In this document: piece by piece, positions 21,000 to 30,955 of the stretch
Layout of the letters: each line of letters begins with the position of its first letter
Numbering within the stretch: the first letter of the stretch is position 1
DNA from: Chara braunii
Lineage: Eukaryota; Streptophyta; Charophyceae; Charales; Characeae
Assembly: GCA_003427395.1 (NCBI GenBank)
Contig: BFEA01000393.1
Span: 860,354 to 918,156 of the forward strand
Length of the DNA stretch: 57,803 bases
Reading direction: 5' to 3'
Notes under the pieces: model-generated
Seen by the model: only the letters and a program-made list of their open reading frames with translations
Databases searched by the model: none
Told to the model about the DNA's origin: nothing
Made by a program: the position numbers and the translations under genes

Positions 21000-21046
21000 A
21001 TGATGATGATGATGATAATGATGATGATGATGATGATGATGATTAT
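21000..21046. repeat. (TGA)n microsatellite
   Basis: About 47 bases of TGA/GAT repeats with one ATA interruption. Part lies beside the target site of the R copy that follows. Confidence 0.95.
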
Positions 21047-21061
21047 GGTGAACTCTTGCTG

Positions 21062-22121
21062 TCCAGTTGATGTAGCTCAGTGGTTAGAGCACCAGTTGGA
21101 AATGCGCATTGTGGTATAAGGTTGCGGGTTCAAAACCCCGCAGCCTTGCGCATGGACACCGGTAGGGCGTTAGTTTGACGCACGGCTGGACACACATCCC
21201 CTTGGGCTGACGCATGGTACTATTACAGACACTGCCTGCGCACCACCCAAGGGTAGTCCATGGTGTTGTATGCTGGTTGTGGGTTTACAGGGTTTGCTTG
21301 GGGTGTTGGTCTTGGGTGTTCTGATATTCTCCCCAGTCTGGCATATCACACGTTCGATCCATATCTGGTAGTTGTCCATGTCCATACGGTAGAGTCTTCG
21401 ATTATACGTTACAAGGTTACGGGTTCGAGCTTGGCTCGGTCCTTGCGGGGGGTCCTTGTCCAGCTTGCCCCGTTCTCTCCTTTATATACACACACGATTC
21501 ATAGAGTACACACATATATATACACGTACTAGGGGAGGTGGTACGAGCACTTCTCACTAGTACTTACTATTCACTTCGTAGATGCTCCATGGTGGGGAGC
21601 AGCATACAACCATATATACACATATTCCATACACAGATTCACAGAGTATACACACAAAAAAAAACAGACTGGGGAGTCAATCACTGGTGGGGTCTAGGGC
21701 CTGCAGTAGGTTCGGGTTGGTTGGATAGGGTGCCATTGGGTGCAGTTCCTACTGACATTCGGATAGAACTGTCTGGTGGCTATATATGGGGGCCTGTAGT
21801 TCATTGTCTGGGCCTGGCGTCCGAAGTTCTCGTTCGACAAGGTTCGTTCAATTCCGCTTCCACCAGGGCTGGCTCAGCCCTGGTGCCTATCACTGCTGTT
21901 CGGTCCAAGTTGCCTGCTTGTGGGTAGGGCGATGGTCCTGAGTGCTGGTCACACTGAGGTAGGATAGTGGGATAGGGGTTGCGCTAGGAGCATTGATGCA
22001 AGGATGGGTTGGGATGGGGTCTCATAAGGGACACCCACAGCTCACAGTTCCAGGCGATCACTGTGCACTCACTGACTGACCTCTACAACACCCTGGACTT
22101 AAAAAAAAAGAAAAAAAATGA
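21062..22121 (+). mobile_element. 1-kb tRNA-headed poly(A) retroposon R, copy 2 with target duplication
   Basis: It shares start (TCCAGTTGATG, box A, box B), body and end with copy 1, and ends in A-rich sequence at 22101-22118. TGAACTCTTGCTG at 21049-21061 and TGAACTCATGCTG at 22122-22134 are a 13-bp target duplication with one difference, defining a ~1060-bp unit. The unit has no long ORF, so it must be mobilised in trans, presumably by a LINE (inference). Confidence 0.82.
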
Positions 22122-22234
22122 TGAACTCATGCTGATTCTATGTGAAATGTGAGATAATCATACTAATGATGATGATGCTAATGATGATGATGATTAGTGT
22201 ATATAAAAAATATAGAATCATTCTGAAAACAAGG

Positions 22235-22440
22235 GAATGGCAAGGTTTGTCCGCTTCCGCTTCCACTACGGCTCGGGGGCTGCCCAGCCTTGGTGCTTGC
22301 ACTGCTGTCTGATCCAAGTCACCCTCTTGATATATGTAGGGTGATGGTCCTAAGTGCTGGCCACAGTGAGGTAAGACAGTAGGGATAGGGGGTGCCCTAG
22401 GAGAAGGAACGTGGGGAAGGGTAGGGAAAGTGGCCTATCC
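22235..22440 (+). repeat. 3'-part fragment of retroposon R
   Basis: CAAGGTTTGTCCGCTTCCGC through GGTGATGGTCCTAAGTGCTG and GGCCTATCCTGTCAGGCCAA matches the distal body of the R copies, especially copy 3. No head is present. Confidence 0.7.
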
Positions 22441-22577
22441 TGTCAGGCCAACCAGAGAATTTTAGAGTGTTTTTTGTGGGGAGCTTCCAGGGGCTCTGAG
22501 CATTTGAAGGACTTCCACTAATTGCAGTTTGGATTTTTCTAGTAGTTCCTTGTCTAACTTCATGAAATTTTCTGATG

Positions 22578-22694
22578 ATGGGACCCTGGGCCCGGTTCCC
22601 AGTCTGTGCCAAATTAAGAGGATATGGTTGTATCTATGGGACGCTGGACCCGGTTTCCAGCAGGTGTTGCTCCCCCCCAAAAGATGGAGCTGTT

Positions 22695-22734
<40 letters not shown>

Positions 22735-22735
22735 T
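22578..22735 (+). mobile_element. Two adjacent short poly(A) retroposon pieces
   Basis: The first piece has CTGGG/CCCAG (22586-22602). The second begins CTATGGGACGCTGGACCCGG at about 22634 and runs through GATGGAGC to a T run and a long A run (22700-22730). They belong to the family of 18541-18637. Confidence 0.7.
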
Positions 22736-23164
22736 GCTGCTGCCAGCGATCACCACTGTGGGTCTGGTCCTTGGCCTCTACAACACCCTGGGCTCTATGG
22801 GAAAAAAAGAGGTAGCATGCAGGGATGGGATTAAACCACCAGTGCCTCTCCCAGCCATTTTTCTCCGACATACCCATCAACGCGCTGCAAGTTTTGGGGT
22901 TTGGACTTCCAGAGCAAAATGGCTGGCTGCGCCATCGAAAAGAAGGCTCCCTGTGGCAGTTCGTTTTTTATTGGCATGCAGGGCGTTCCCAGGGTCAGAA
23001 AAATGTTGGCCAAGGCCCAAAGGTACTGGTGGTTCAATAGCACTGAGAAAGATTGGTGCCCAGGAATAGGAGGAGGGGGCTGTTAGCCTGTTGCAGATGC
23101 CTGGTGGATCAGGGCAATAGGTCGGACATACACCCCACTACTACTACGCAATAATTGTTTTGCA
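22736..23164. other. Gene-free stretch with an unassigned open segment
   Basis: 22736-22800 resembles the end of retroposon R (GGCCTCTACAACACCCTGGG). An open segment on + (about 22825-23042) has no family I recognise and could be an exon relic. I do not call a gene. Confidence 0.35.
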
Positions 23165-23345
23165 CAAGTGGTGGTATAGGGAGGCTGTACCCGGTTTCCA
23201 GCAGGGGACGCTCCTCACCAATAGACAGGAGCCTCCACTCAAGTGATCCACTTTAGGGGGATTTTCACAGGTGATGCTCCTCACCAAGAGAGAGGAGCCT
23301 CCGCCCAAGGGACCCCACTCAAGGGACCCCACCCATGGGGGATGT
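23165..23345 (+). repeat. Degenerate retroposon tail copies
   Basis: CCCGGTTTCCAGCAGGGGAC and CACCAATAGACAGGAGCC match the tail module. GGTGATGCTCCTCACCAAGA repeats it about 65 bases later, a local duplication with decay. Confidence 0.6.
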
Positions 23346-23698
23346 TCGTGTCACACCGTTGCCCTCTGGCACTCCAACAAAAAACAATAATAATAAATTA
23401 CAACAGTTAGAAAAAGAGAGGGAGGCCCAGTACTCGAAGAAGATCAGGCGCTGAAGAGTGAAAATGACCCATTTAAAAGAAAAAGAAAAAAAAAGACCCA
23501 CGCCACACCGCTCTCGAAATGTGCAAAATGAGAATAGACTTCCCGTGAGAACATGGCCAGATGCACCCGCCAATTTTTTGTCTTTTTCACATTCAGAGAG
23601 TGGAGTGGCGAGGCCCTTACAACGGACAGGTGATTGGAGCGCGGAGTGGGTGAGAGAATGCAATGCACCAGGCAGGCGTCTTCCACTGCTTTCTGCCA

Positions 23699-23868
23699 GG
23701 GCTATACCTCTCCTCCCCCGAATACAACGTACGGTCATTATAGCTGTATTTGGGGTAACTTCCAGTCTAGATACAGCAATAATGACCGTATACTAGCTGT
23801 ATTTTGGGCAACTTCCAGTCTAGATACAGCAATAATGACCGTACGTTGTTGTATACGGGTGAAGGACA
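23699..23868. mobile_element. Foldback MITE, copy 2 with internal duplication
   Basis: Both ends carry the arm with CGTACGGTCATTATAGC (left) and its complement (right). The centre is duplicated: a ~50-base unit starting TAGCTGTATTT and ending AATAATGACCGTA occurs at 23741-23790 and again at 23794-23843. It is therefore longer than the ~120-bp copies at 499 and 27095. Confidence 0.8.
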
Positions 23869-23914
23869 TAGTTAGAAATTTCGACCCCTGATAGTTAATT
23901 AGAAATGGCCTTTC

Positions 23915-23971
23915 ATACCTTTCTCGGCCTTTTGGCTAAGTAATGACCAGTTGTAGTATCATTCTCATAAG
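23915..23971 (+). pseudogene. U2 snRNA pseudogene, 5' part
   Basis: It matches the U2 5' end: ATACCTTTCTCGGCCTTTTG and GCTAA, then a diverged piece, then the branch-site-pairing GTAGTATC and ATTCTCAT. No plant snRNA upstream element (RTCCCACATCG) is visible upstream, so it is probably a retropseudogene. It stops at about U2 nucleotide 50, where the tail-module retroposon begins. The next part of U2 is at 25473. Confidence 0.75.
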
Positions 23972-24108
23972 GGACGCTGGACCCGTTTTCCAGCAGGTGA
24001 TGCTCCCCACCAATAGATGGAGCCCATCCCCAGGTGCTAGCGGTGTCTGCTCTTATCAGCATCGCTAGCACTGGAGGGATCGTTTCTTTTGGGGAGAAAA
24101 AAAAAAAA
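23972..24108 (+). mobile_element. LINE-tail retroposon within U2, cut by gap
   Basis: GGGACGCTGGACCCGTTTTC through hairpin GCTAGCGGTG..CATCGCTAGC to an A run that enters the assembly gap. It is nearly identical in layout to 7591-7732. Confidence 0.82.
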
Positions 24109-24573
24109 NNNNNNNNNNNNNNNNNNNNNNNNNNNNNNNNNNNNNNNNNNNNNNNNNNNNNNNNNNNNNNNNNNNNNNNNNNNNNNNNNNNNNNNNNNNN
24201 NNNNNNNNNNNNNNNNNNNNNNNNNNNNNNNNNNNNNNNNNNNNNNNNNNNNNNNNNNNNNNNNNNNNNNNNNNNNNNNNNNNNNNNNNNNNNNNNNNNN
24301 NNNNNNNNNNNNNNNNNNNNNNNNNNNNNNNNNNNNNNNNNNNNNNNNNNNNNNNNNNNNNNNNNNNNNNNNNNNNNNNNNNNNNNNNNNNNNNNNNNNN
24401 NNNNNNNNNNNNNNNNNNNNNNNNNNNNNNNNNNNNNNNNNNNNNNNNNNNNNNNNNNNNNNNNNNNNNNNNNNNNNNNNNNNNNNNNNNNNNNNNNNNN
24501 NNNNNNNNNNNNNNNNNNNNNNNNNNNNNNNNNNNNNNNNNNNNNNNNNNNNNNNNNNNNNNNNNNNNNNNNN
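24109..24573. other. Assembly gap (465 N)
   Basis: A run of N following a poly(A) stretch. Its true length is unknown. Confidence 0.99.
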
Positions 24574-25470
24574 GTTCTGTTGATCTCCCCAGTCTGGCAT
24601 ATCACACACAGAGGCCGTTTGCGATTGTTGCTCAAATGGTAGAGTGTTCAGGTCACATGTCATAGATCACGGGCTCGAGTCTGGCTGGGGACTTTAAGGG
24701 GGGGTTCTTGTCCAGCTTGGCCTGTCATCTCTTCAAACGAACACGTAGTTCCCTCTACACAGCACTGCACATATCTGGCCTTCAGGCACATATATCTTGC
24801 TATACAGTTACACAGAGCACACATAGACTGCACATATCTGGCCTTCGGGCACATACATCTCGCTATACAGGTACACAGAGCACACAGAGCCTTAGGGCAG
24901 ATACAAAAACACATGGCCCTATGGGCTTATACACAAATACATGGCCCTATGGGCTCATACACACATACACACAAATTACGATACTGGGCTGGGGGTGTCT
25001 ATCAGGTATATGACGGGGTCTACTCACACATGGCTTCGCTCTAGGGTAGGGGTAGGGATATATGTCACTCCGGCTAGTCTGAGCTTCGCCTAGCCTTGGG
25101 TAAGCTAGGGGAAGGATGTCCGTGGGCGCTGGCCTGCCTTGCTTACGTAATCCTGCTGGGTAGACTCTCTGAATTGGGCCTGTAGAAGATTGCATGAGCC
25201 TGGCGTCCGAAGTTCCCGTATGGCAAGGTTCGTCCGCTTCCGCTTCCGCTTCCATCAGGGCTGGGAGGTTGGCCCAGCCTGGGTGCTTGTCACTGCTGTC
25301 TGGTCCAAGTTGCCCTCCATACTGGTAGGGTGATGGTCCTGAGTGCTGGTCACACTGAGGTAGGATAGTAGAGACAGGGGGTGCGCTGGGAGTATTAACG
25401 TGGGGATGGGTAGGGTAGGTGGCCTATCCTGTCAGGACAACCATCGGCTGCCGCTACTAGCAGTTACCGC
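24574..25470 (+). mobile_element. Retroposon R, copy 3 (5' end in gap)
   Basis: It joins the R sequence at GATCTCCCCAGTCTGGCATA and continues with a tRNA-like internal segment (TTGCTCAAATGGTAGAGTG; box B GGGCTCGAGTCTGG), then the body and GGCCTATCCTGTCAGGACAA. Its middle is expanded by a 63-bp tandem duplication (24765-24890). Confidence 0.7.
24765..24890 (+). repeat. 63-bp tandem duplication
   Basis: Two units begin CTGCACATATCTGGCCTTC at 24765 and 24828 and share CGCTATACAG/CACAGAGCACACA. A degenerate partial unit follows. Confidence 0.8.
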
Positions 25471-25472
25471 GG

Positions 25473-25515
25473 GTTCTGGTCAGTTTAATATCTGATCCGT
25501 GGTCCATCGGGCCAA
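25473..25515 (+). pseudogene. U2 snRNA pseudogene, continuation
   Basis: GTTCTGGTCAGTTTAATATC and TGATCCGTGGTCCATCGGG match U2 from about nucleotide 41 to 85 (stem IIa and beyond) with few differences. It is collinear and on the same strand as 23915-23971. GTTCTGGTCAG here and ATTCTCATAAG at the end of the first part overlap, resembling an eroded target duplication. The matching ends in a T run. Confidence 0.7.
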
Positions 25516-25754
25516 TTTTTTTTTTTTTTTAAAAGGACTTTCGGCAGAGTAACAAGACAGCAGCGTCGGTTCCCACCTTGCAATACTTAAATCACAATCT
25601 TTTTTTTTCTTCTTTTTAAATAATTAAATGAAAAAGTATATTGTACCACCAGTACAGTCCCCACCTCTTCTGCTGTCTGACAAGGGTAGTTCTTTTTTTT
25701 TCTTTCCCCGAGCACTTCTATCACTCCTTGTTTTTTTTTTTTTTTTGGCCTCTC
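25516..25754. other. Gene-free stretch with A/T runs
   Basis: Poly(T) and A-rich tracts (25517-25535, 25600-25625, 25692-25701, 25731-25746). No gene is seen. Confidence 0.5.
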
Positions 25755-26030
25755 GACGGAGCGAGGGGCCGGTAGGCACCCGCTACTCAAGAGATAGCCC
25801 ACTGGATCCCCCGATCGGCATCAAGCAGAGTCTGCTATGTTCGTAGGGGAGGGGCCTGAGGGGAGGCACGGGGGATTGGTCCGCTTTATCCCTAGTGCTA
25901 CCAGCCGTCCCCTGGCCGGTATCCTGCAGGCTCGAGGGGCCGTAAAAACACGGCTCTGGTATGCTANGGGTTTCCCCGTATGCCTATAGGTAGGAGTAGT
26001 GGTAGGTAGGTAGTGTGAGGAAAAATTGAG
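25755..26030 (+). mobile_element. SINE family S1 body copy
   Basis: CTACTCAAGAGATAGCCCAC, GCAGAGTCTGCTATGTTCGT, CCCCTGGCCGGTATCC and a GGTTTCCCCGTATGCC end match the reverse of 1912-2200. The tRNA head is missing or replaced by a T run. One N lies at 25967. Confidence 0.7.
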
Positions 26031-27094
26031 AGAAGAGTATAGTTTTGAAAAAAAACAAAAAAAAAAAAAAATTGCGTAAGCTGCTTAGCGTGCTCACCCC
26101 ACGGTATTCTCTAGTAAAAGGCAAAAGAATCGTGCGCTAATTGAGGTGGGCACGCAGCTGCCTTATTAGGAGGACGACTCGAAGGAGTATATATACGATC
26201 TAGATTGGTCGACCCGGTGCAAAACACTGGCTTTTGGGTTATGGGCCTCATTTTTGCTCACCCGACGATGGTTTGGATTGGAATCTAATTTTTTTATTTT
26301 TTATTTTTAAAGAGTCTGTTTGTTCGATTTCTCAAAAGGAATGAACGGGGCCGGGGTCCCCACACTTCAACCCGGAGCGGAACTCTCTGGCAGCATTAGC
26401 CAGGTTCGCTTTTTACGGGACCAATCCGACCCGGGAATCTTTCATGAGCTGGCGTTGAAATTCTACTCATATGTCTGTGTCTAAGACTTGACTAAACGAG
26501 AGAAGAAGTTGCAAACCCTGGTTCTGATTGCAGAGCTGGGACATGGGTAACTAAGAATAGTGGAAGGTTGCAGGTTCACAGAGGAAGGGAGAGGCAAACT
26601 AGTGAAAAGGTTACGGGATCATAGAGGGGAAGCGAGAGCAGAAGTTACAGAACCCTGGTTCTGATTTACAGAGCTGGGGTGTGGGTAGAGAGTGAGAGGC
26701 AGACGGAGGGGAGTGGGGTGAAGGAATGGTAGAGTGCTGGGATGGGTCACAGAAATGGGTAGGGTGTAGGATCGAGGGAGCGCAGATCGAGGGGGGAGGG
26801 AGGGACACAAGGATGGGGGAAGGGGGCAGAACGGGTGCCGAAGTATCTGAATGGGGAAATTGCTATACTACTGGCTATTATACACTCAGCCCTTTAAGGT
26901 TTATGGCCTACAGATGGGTTCGGCCTGAGCCTGCCTAATATCGGCTGGCTGGAGCCTAAACTTGGCTCCTCACTAATCGGTTGGGCGCAAATAGTGCATA
27001 CTCAGAGGTAGGACATTTTCGAGTCAGCTCGGGCCGTGGTTGCGGTCTGATACATTTGCCGGGTGTTGTACTTGCGGCCAAATACATTCAAGAA
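26031..27094. other. Gene-free stretch
   Basis: No gene is seen. G-rich sequence 26560-26830 repeats the phrase ACCCTGGTTCTGATT with nearby AGAGCTGGG at 26515 and 26651. Minus frames here are Pro/Ser-rich shadows of that purine-rich strand. Confidence 0.45.
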
Positions 27095-27214
27095 AGTGCT
27101 ACCTTCTTCCACGGAATACCACGCACGGTCATTATAGCTGTATTTTGCGGCATCTTTCAGTCTAAATACAGCTACAATGGCCGTGCGTTGTACTCGGGGA
27201 AAGTAGGAAGTGCT
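27095..27214. mobile_element. Foldback MITE, copy 3
   Basis: Left arm AGTGCTACCTTCTTCC..CGCACGGTCATTATAGC, right arm its complement ending GGAAGTGCT. The central spacer reads GCGGCATCTTTCAGTCT, the reverse complement of the spacer in copy 1, so the loop is inverted relative to the arms. Confidence 0.82.
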
Positions 27215-27409
27215 ACGGTAGGGTCAGTACGCTGTACTCGTAGTCTGAGGGTATAGTATACTCACACCAGGATACCCTTACCTGTTTGTTTGTGGACGTA
27301 ATCGCGGTTCTATACATCCTTTTGTTGTCGTCATGCCGTCAGAGTGCGCCCTGAGGATCTCCTCCTTTTGTCCTTTTGTTTTTTTTCATTGCCTTGAGAT
27401 ATTCACCTG

Positions 27410-27690
27410 CCCCCGCTACCCAAGAGATAGACCACTGGATCCCCCGATCGGCATTGAGTAGAGTCTGCTGATGTTCGTAGGGGAGGGGTCCTGAGGGGAG
27501 GCACAGGGATTGGTCCTGTTGGCATGGTCCCTGATGCTACCAGCGGTCCCCTGGCCGGTATCGCCCACCTGCAGGTCGGGAGCAGCCCCTGCATGTTCTC
27601 TCGTGAACACGGTTCTGGCTGCTACGGGGTTCCCCGTATGCCTACAAGTAGGAGTAGTGGTAGGTAGGTAGTGTGAGGTGAAATTGAGAG
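27410..27690 (+). mobile_element. SINE family S1 body copy
   Basis: It is a close match to 25755-26030, including CTACCCAAGAGATAGACCAC, GGCCGGTATCGCCCACCTGC, GCTACGGGGTTCCCCGTATG and the GGTAGGTAGGTAGTGTGAGG tail followed by A-rich sequence. Confidence 0.75.
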
Positions 27691-27824
27691 AAGAATATAG
27701 TTAAAAAAAATAAAAAAATAAAAAAATCAGAATTGTAATAGTACAACAAAAAAAAAAAGCATTGTAATAGTATTCTGCAAGCAGAATTTCACAAACAGCA
27801 GGCCGAATTCTGCATACACCCCCT

Positions 27825-28130
27825 ATGGATGCTTGCAGAATTGAGGGAGGAGCAGAATTGAGGGAGGAGCTTACCGTAAATCGCGAGGAGGTGGGTGGGC
27901 TTTGCAGGGCTTTTTGGCCCCTGCCGCGCGGGAGGTGGGGTAATCCCCTGGCTAGCGAAAACAACATCGTGGTGGGAGTTGGTGTTTTTGTATGAAGAGT
28001 GTGGGGAGGTGCTATCCACTTTGAATCGCGAGGAGGTGGGTGGGTTTGCGGGGTCTATGTCAGCAGTTTGGGGCCTGTGGGCACAGACCCCTGCCGCACG
28101 GGTGGCAAGGCGGATTGGCAGGGGTTGGTA
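27825..28130 (+). repeat. Local duplications
   Basis: CAGAATTGAGGGAGGAGC occurs twice in a row (about 27837-27870). A longer unit starting ATCGCGAGGAGGTGGGTGGG and ending in CCCCTGCCGC occurs near 27877 and 28024 with different insides. Confidence 0.75.
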
Positions 28131-28423
28131 GTAACTTTGGATGAATAGAGGACATGATCAAGTAGCACTGACCGCTGATTCATTTCTGTGGTTTTGATTG
28201 CCTTTTGTGTATGGCTTTCTTTTCATGGTTGTGGAATTTGGGTCACTAAATTAGGGTTGTCTCGACTGTTGTGATTAGTGTTTCTTGGTGATAAACTTAG
28301 ATTTCGCTGATAATTTTCCTTGATTTTCCAGTGGTAGGGGTTGTGGAGTTGGTAGTGGAATTGACTGTGGGGTGAAATCTAGTGGTGCCCTCGCTGTGCT
28401 TGGCCGGTAATTGACAGCCTTTC
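28131..28423. other. Gene-free lead-in to the Penelope-like element
   Basis: No recognisable gene. Homology to the Penelope-like coding region starts at about 28424. Confidence 0.4.
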
Positions 28424-28778
28424 CTTGGGTTGCGCCTTGGAAATCCAGGAAAGACAGTTTTTCCTTGGCTACTTTCAACGAGTTCGAAATGAGGAGGACC
28501 TGAAGCTGGGTCGGGGATTGACGATCCGGGCCGGTCAGGACTTTATGTCCTGGTCCAGCCGGAGCCAAAAATCCGCCGCTATCACCGGTCGGCTATACCG
28601 CATCGACCGGAACTCCTCTATTCAGCACAAAGTACTAGGCCAAGTTATGCTGCTAAAATTGGCTTTCCAGAAGAAAGCTTGCCCGGTTGAATTGTTTCCG
28701 AGTGTCCTGGAAACTTTTGCAGGGAAAAAGGGCCCGGTCTGGACACTGAGCGAGGACCTTATGAGGAGATTTGTTTGA
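28424..28778 (+). pseudogene. Penelope-like element, C-terminal fragment of an upstream tandem copy
   Basis: An open segment encodes GCALEIQERQFFLGYFQRVR, SWSSRSQKSAAITGRLYRID and a terminus SEDLMRRFV, ending in TGA at 28776-28778. The first ~65 codons match the end of the main copy (32893-33063) closely. Penelope-like elements often sit in partial tandem, where the truncated upstream copy acts as a pseudo-LTR. This layout fits that. It also preserves the C-terminus that the main copy has lost. Confidence 0.8.
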
Positions 28779-29260
28779 TACTCTCAGGTAGGCTTAGGAA
28801 CGATGATTGGACTAGGAGTATATAGTCGGGTTTTCAACCTTTTTTACTCCTCTCTCAGCAGGCAGACTTGCCCGGCAGTCTTCATAGCTTTATTAACTAG
28901 CGAGACTGGAGCCTTCTTTTTGTAGGAACGTCTGGCGGATCATTGGGTTTGTTGGGAAGATGGCGGAAGGCGACGGGATGGGACCTCTATGATGCTACTT
29001 TTTCCTATTGGACATCCCGCTTTGCGGGGCTTTGCTGATTGCTGAATGTCTACGAGAGACTTGTGCATGTGTGTGTGCGTGCACCCTGTGTTATTTTGCC
29101 CCTGTGCACGTGCTTGATAACCGCCGGAGGATCGCTGCTCCGCTTGGTGGTCAAGATTTCACCGAGAGCGAGAAGAAGACTTAGTACGTGGACTGTGGAT
29201 GATCGTGTTACTACCTTGAAGACTCTCCATACAAGACTGCTTCTACGGTGTGGTTAAAAT
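28779..29260 (+). other. Penelope-like inter-copy region
   Basis: Non-coding sequence between the end of the upstream fragment and the first ATG of the main copy, corresponding to 3' UTR plus leader. I looked for a hammerhead core (CTGATGA with GAAA), which many Penelope-like elements carry here, and did not find one by eye. Confidence 0.5.
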
Positions 29261-30500
29261 ATGGCATCGTCTAGCCAAGCTCCTCCCCCGGAGGAGGGTG
29301 GCACATCGGGATCGGGCGGACGTCATGTCCCACAGTGTTACTCATGTAAACACTATGGGCACTATGCTCGCGAATGTGGTTTGTTCTGGAAAGAGGAAAA
29401 TGGGCGAGCAGATCGGTGACACCAAGAAGAACCGGGAGGTCGCGCTACCGACCAACCATCAAGATCGGACCCTCTGCGGGCAAGGTCGGCATCTCCGAGA
29501 TGCCGACGCTGGGAACCTCCGCGCCGGTCACCTTCGGCAGATCGGTATACGTCGCGATATGAAGCCCCGAAGGATACTAAAGACCCTGCTAGTGAACTCG
29601 TGTCCTTAGTACTGGCGAAAGAAGCAGCCAAGGAACAGAAGCGGAAGGAGAGAGAGGAACGTAAGAAACAACGTAGAGAGGCCTTCGAGAAGGAGGAGAA
29701 GCACAAGCGTAAAGAGGAGAAGAGAGCATTGGAGAAGCAGGAAAACGACCTGCGAGCTGCCAGAATTATAGACATGCAGCTATCGAAACGTTGGGGATCT
29801 ATTCGTCACGTGCAAGCTCAGGAAGACAAGCAGGAACGCACTAGGATGAAGAAGACTCTGCAGTGCAAGCTTCGTCAACGACCAACCTTCGAAGAGTTCG
29901 ACTCTGAAGAGGATATTGCATCCCTCAGCGCAGGCACGGAGCGTATGGAGATAAAAAGCTCCCACTCTTCATCCGAGGACGACGACCTTCGCTCGACCCC
30001 GATCGCTCCCCTAACCCTAACGGCCCGACGAACGTACGGGTCTGGTAAGGGTTGTGGGAGGCCGCGTACTCTTCCAACTGCACCACAGAATATCGCGCAA
30101 GAGATTGCACCTATTCCTGGACCAGGCGCACGCGAGCGGTTCGTGCAGAACCAGAGGGAACTGTTGAAAACGCTGGATTACGAGTCAAATATATCTGCAA
30201 GAAGGAACAGGTGCCGTACATCAGGAAGCAACAGGCAATCGTGGATATTGCCAAACGGCGTGCTGCTGCCGCTTTCAGTAAGCAACGAAGTAAAGCCATT
30301 CCGACTCCACATCCTTCCATCGATGCGATACTGAGCAGCACGGATGGTGCATCTTCCTCGACTGATGAATCTGAGGGAGACAGCGACCGCGAAACCGGAA
30401 GCATCTGGTGTACTAGGGAATTTTGGAAGATTTGTTGGAATCTGATAGGGAAGCGAAAACTGATTTCTAGTGTAGATCGACATTTGGAAGCTAGTTTGCT
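29261..30500 (+). pseudogene. Penelope-like N-terminal region: CCHC knuckle and coiled coil
   Basis: From ATG 29261 the frame encodes a short Pro/Gly-rich start, then CYSCKHYGHYARECGLFWK, a canonical CX2CX4HX4C knuckle. A TGA at 29417-29419 interrupts, after which the same frame continues for over 200 codons through an Arg/Lys/Glu-rich coiled coil (about 29615-29760) and GARERFVQNQRELLKTLDYE. Near 30180 the frame shifts to CKKEQVPYIRKQQAIVDIAK, ending at 30502-30504. A knuckle suggests nucleic-acid binding by an ORF1-like or N-terminal extension domain. Confidence 0.75.
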
Positions 30501-30611
30501 ATAGGTGATGCTGGCACTAGCAACGCGCGGCTGCATACCTTGGGGTGAGAAGTTCGTTGAGGATTGGGTAAATTGGTGTTTAACTCAAGAGGAAGGGCTC
30601 GATAAAGGGGA

Positions 30612-30955
30612 ATGATGTGTCTATGTCGGTATCTCGCTGTTCTGTAAGGTTGTGTACATTGGGAAAACGGAACGAGATATTGATACTAAATGGAGTGAGC
30701 ATCGGAGCAAGAGCAGTTAAGGAGGTATCGCTAACCACTTCCACAGATGGTTACGGAACTTTGGGAAGGAGAACTATGTGGGGAATTGACGGCGATCGAA
30801 TCTTTGTACATTAAACATTGGTGTCGCGTGCTTAACACCACTAGGAGACAAAAAACGAACACACGGCGGAATAGGAAAGATAAGCGGGAGAGAAATCAAA
30901 CCAAAGGGTTAAAGGATCAGAGCCAGAGAAGACGGATTGAAATTGTCAGTACGCG
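30612..30955 (+). pseudogene. GIY-YIG endonuclease domain
   Basis: The first strand motif reads VYVGIS (30619 onward), the second VVYIGKTERDID (30649 onward) followed by KWSEHRSKS. After a TAA at 30718-30720 and frame changes the domain continues with HFHRWLRNFGKENY and ELTAIESLYIKHWCRVLN, which carries the conserved Glu and the closing LN. The usual catalytic Arg before the H position (RxxxH) appears as Lys in KWSEH. In living elements this domain nicks the target DNA. A basic tail (KTNTRRNRKDKRERNQ) follows. Confidence 0.82.

Noticed and set aside
22825-23040. Conserved exon on the + strand
   Set aside because: Open for 71 codons but no recognisable domain, weak splice context and adjacent repeat debris.
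28779-29260. Hammerhead ribozyme in the Penelope inter-copy region
   Set aside because: No CTGATGA..GAAA core found by eye on either strand.
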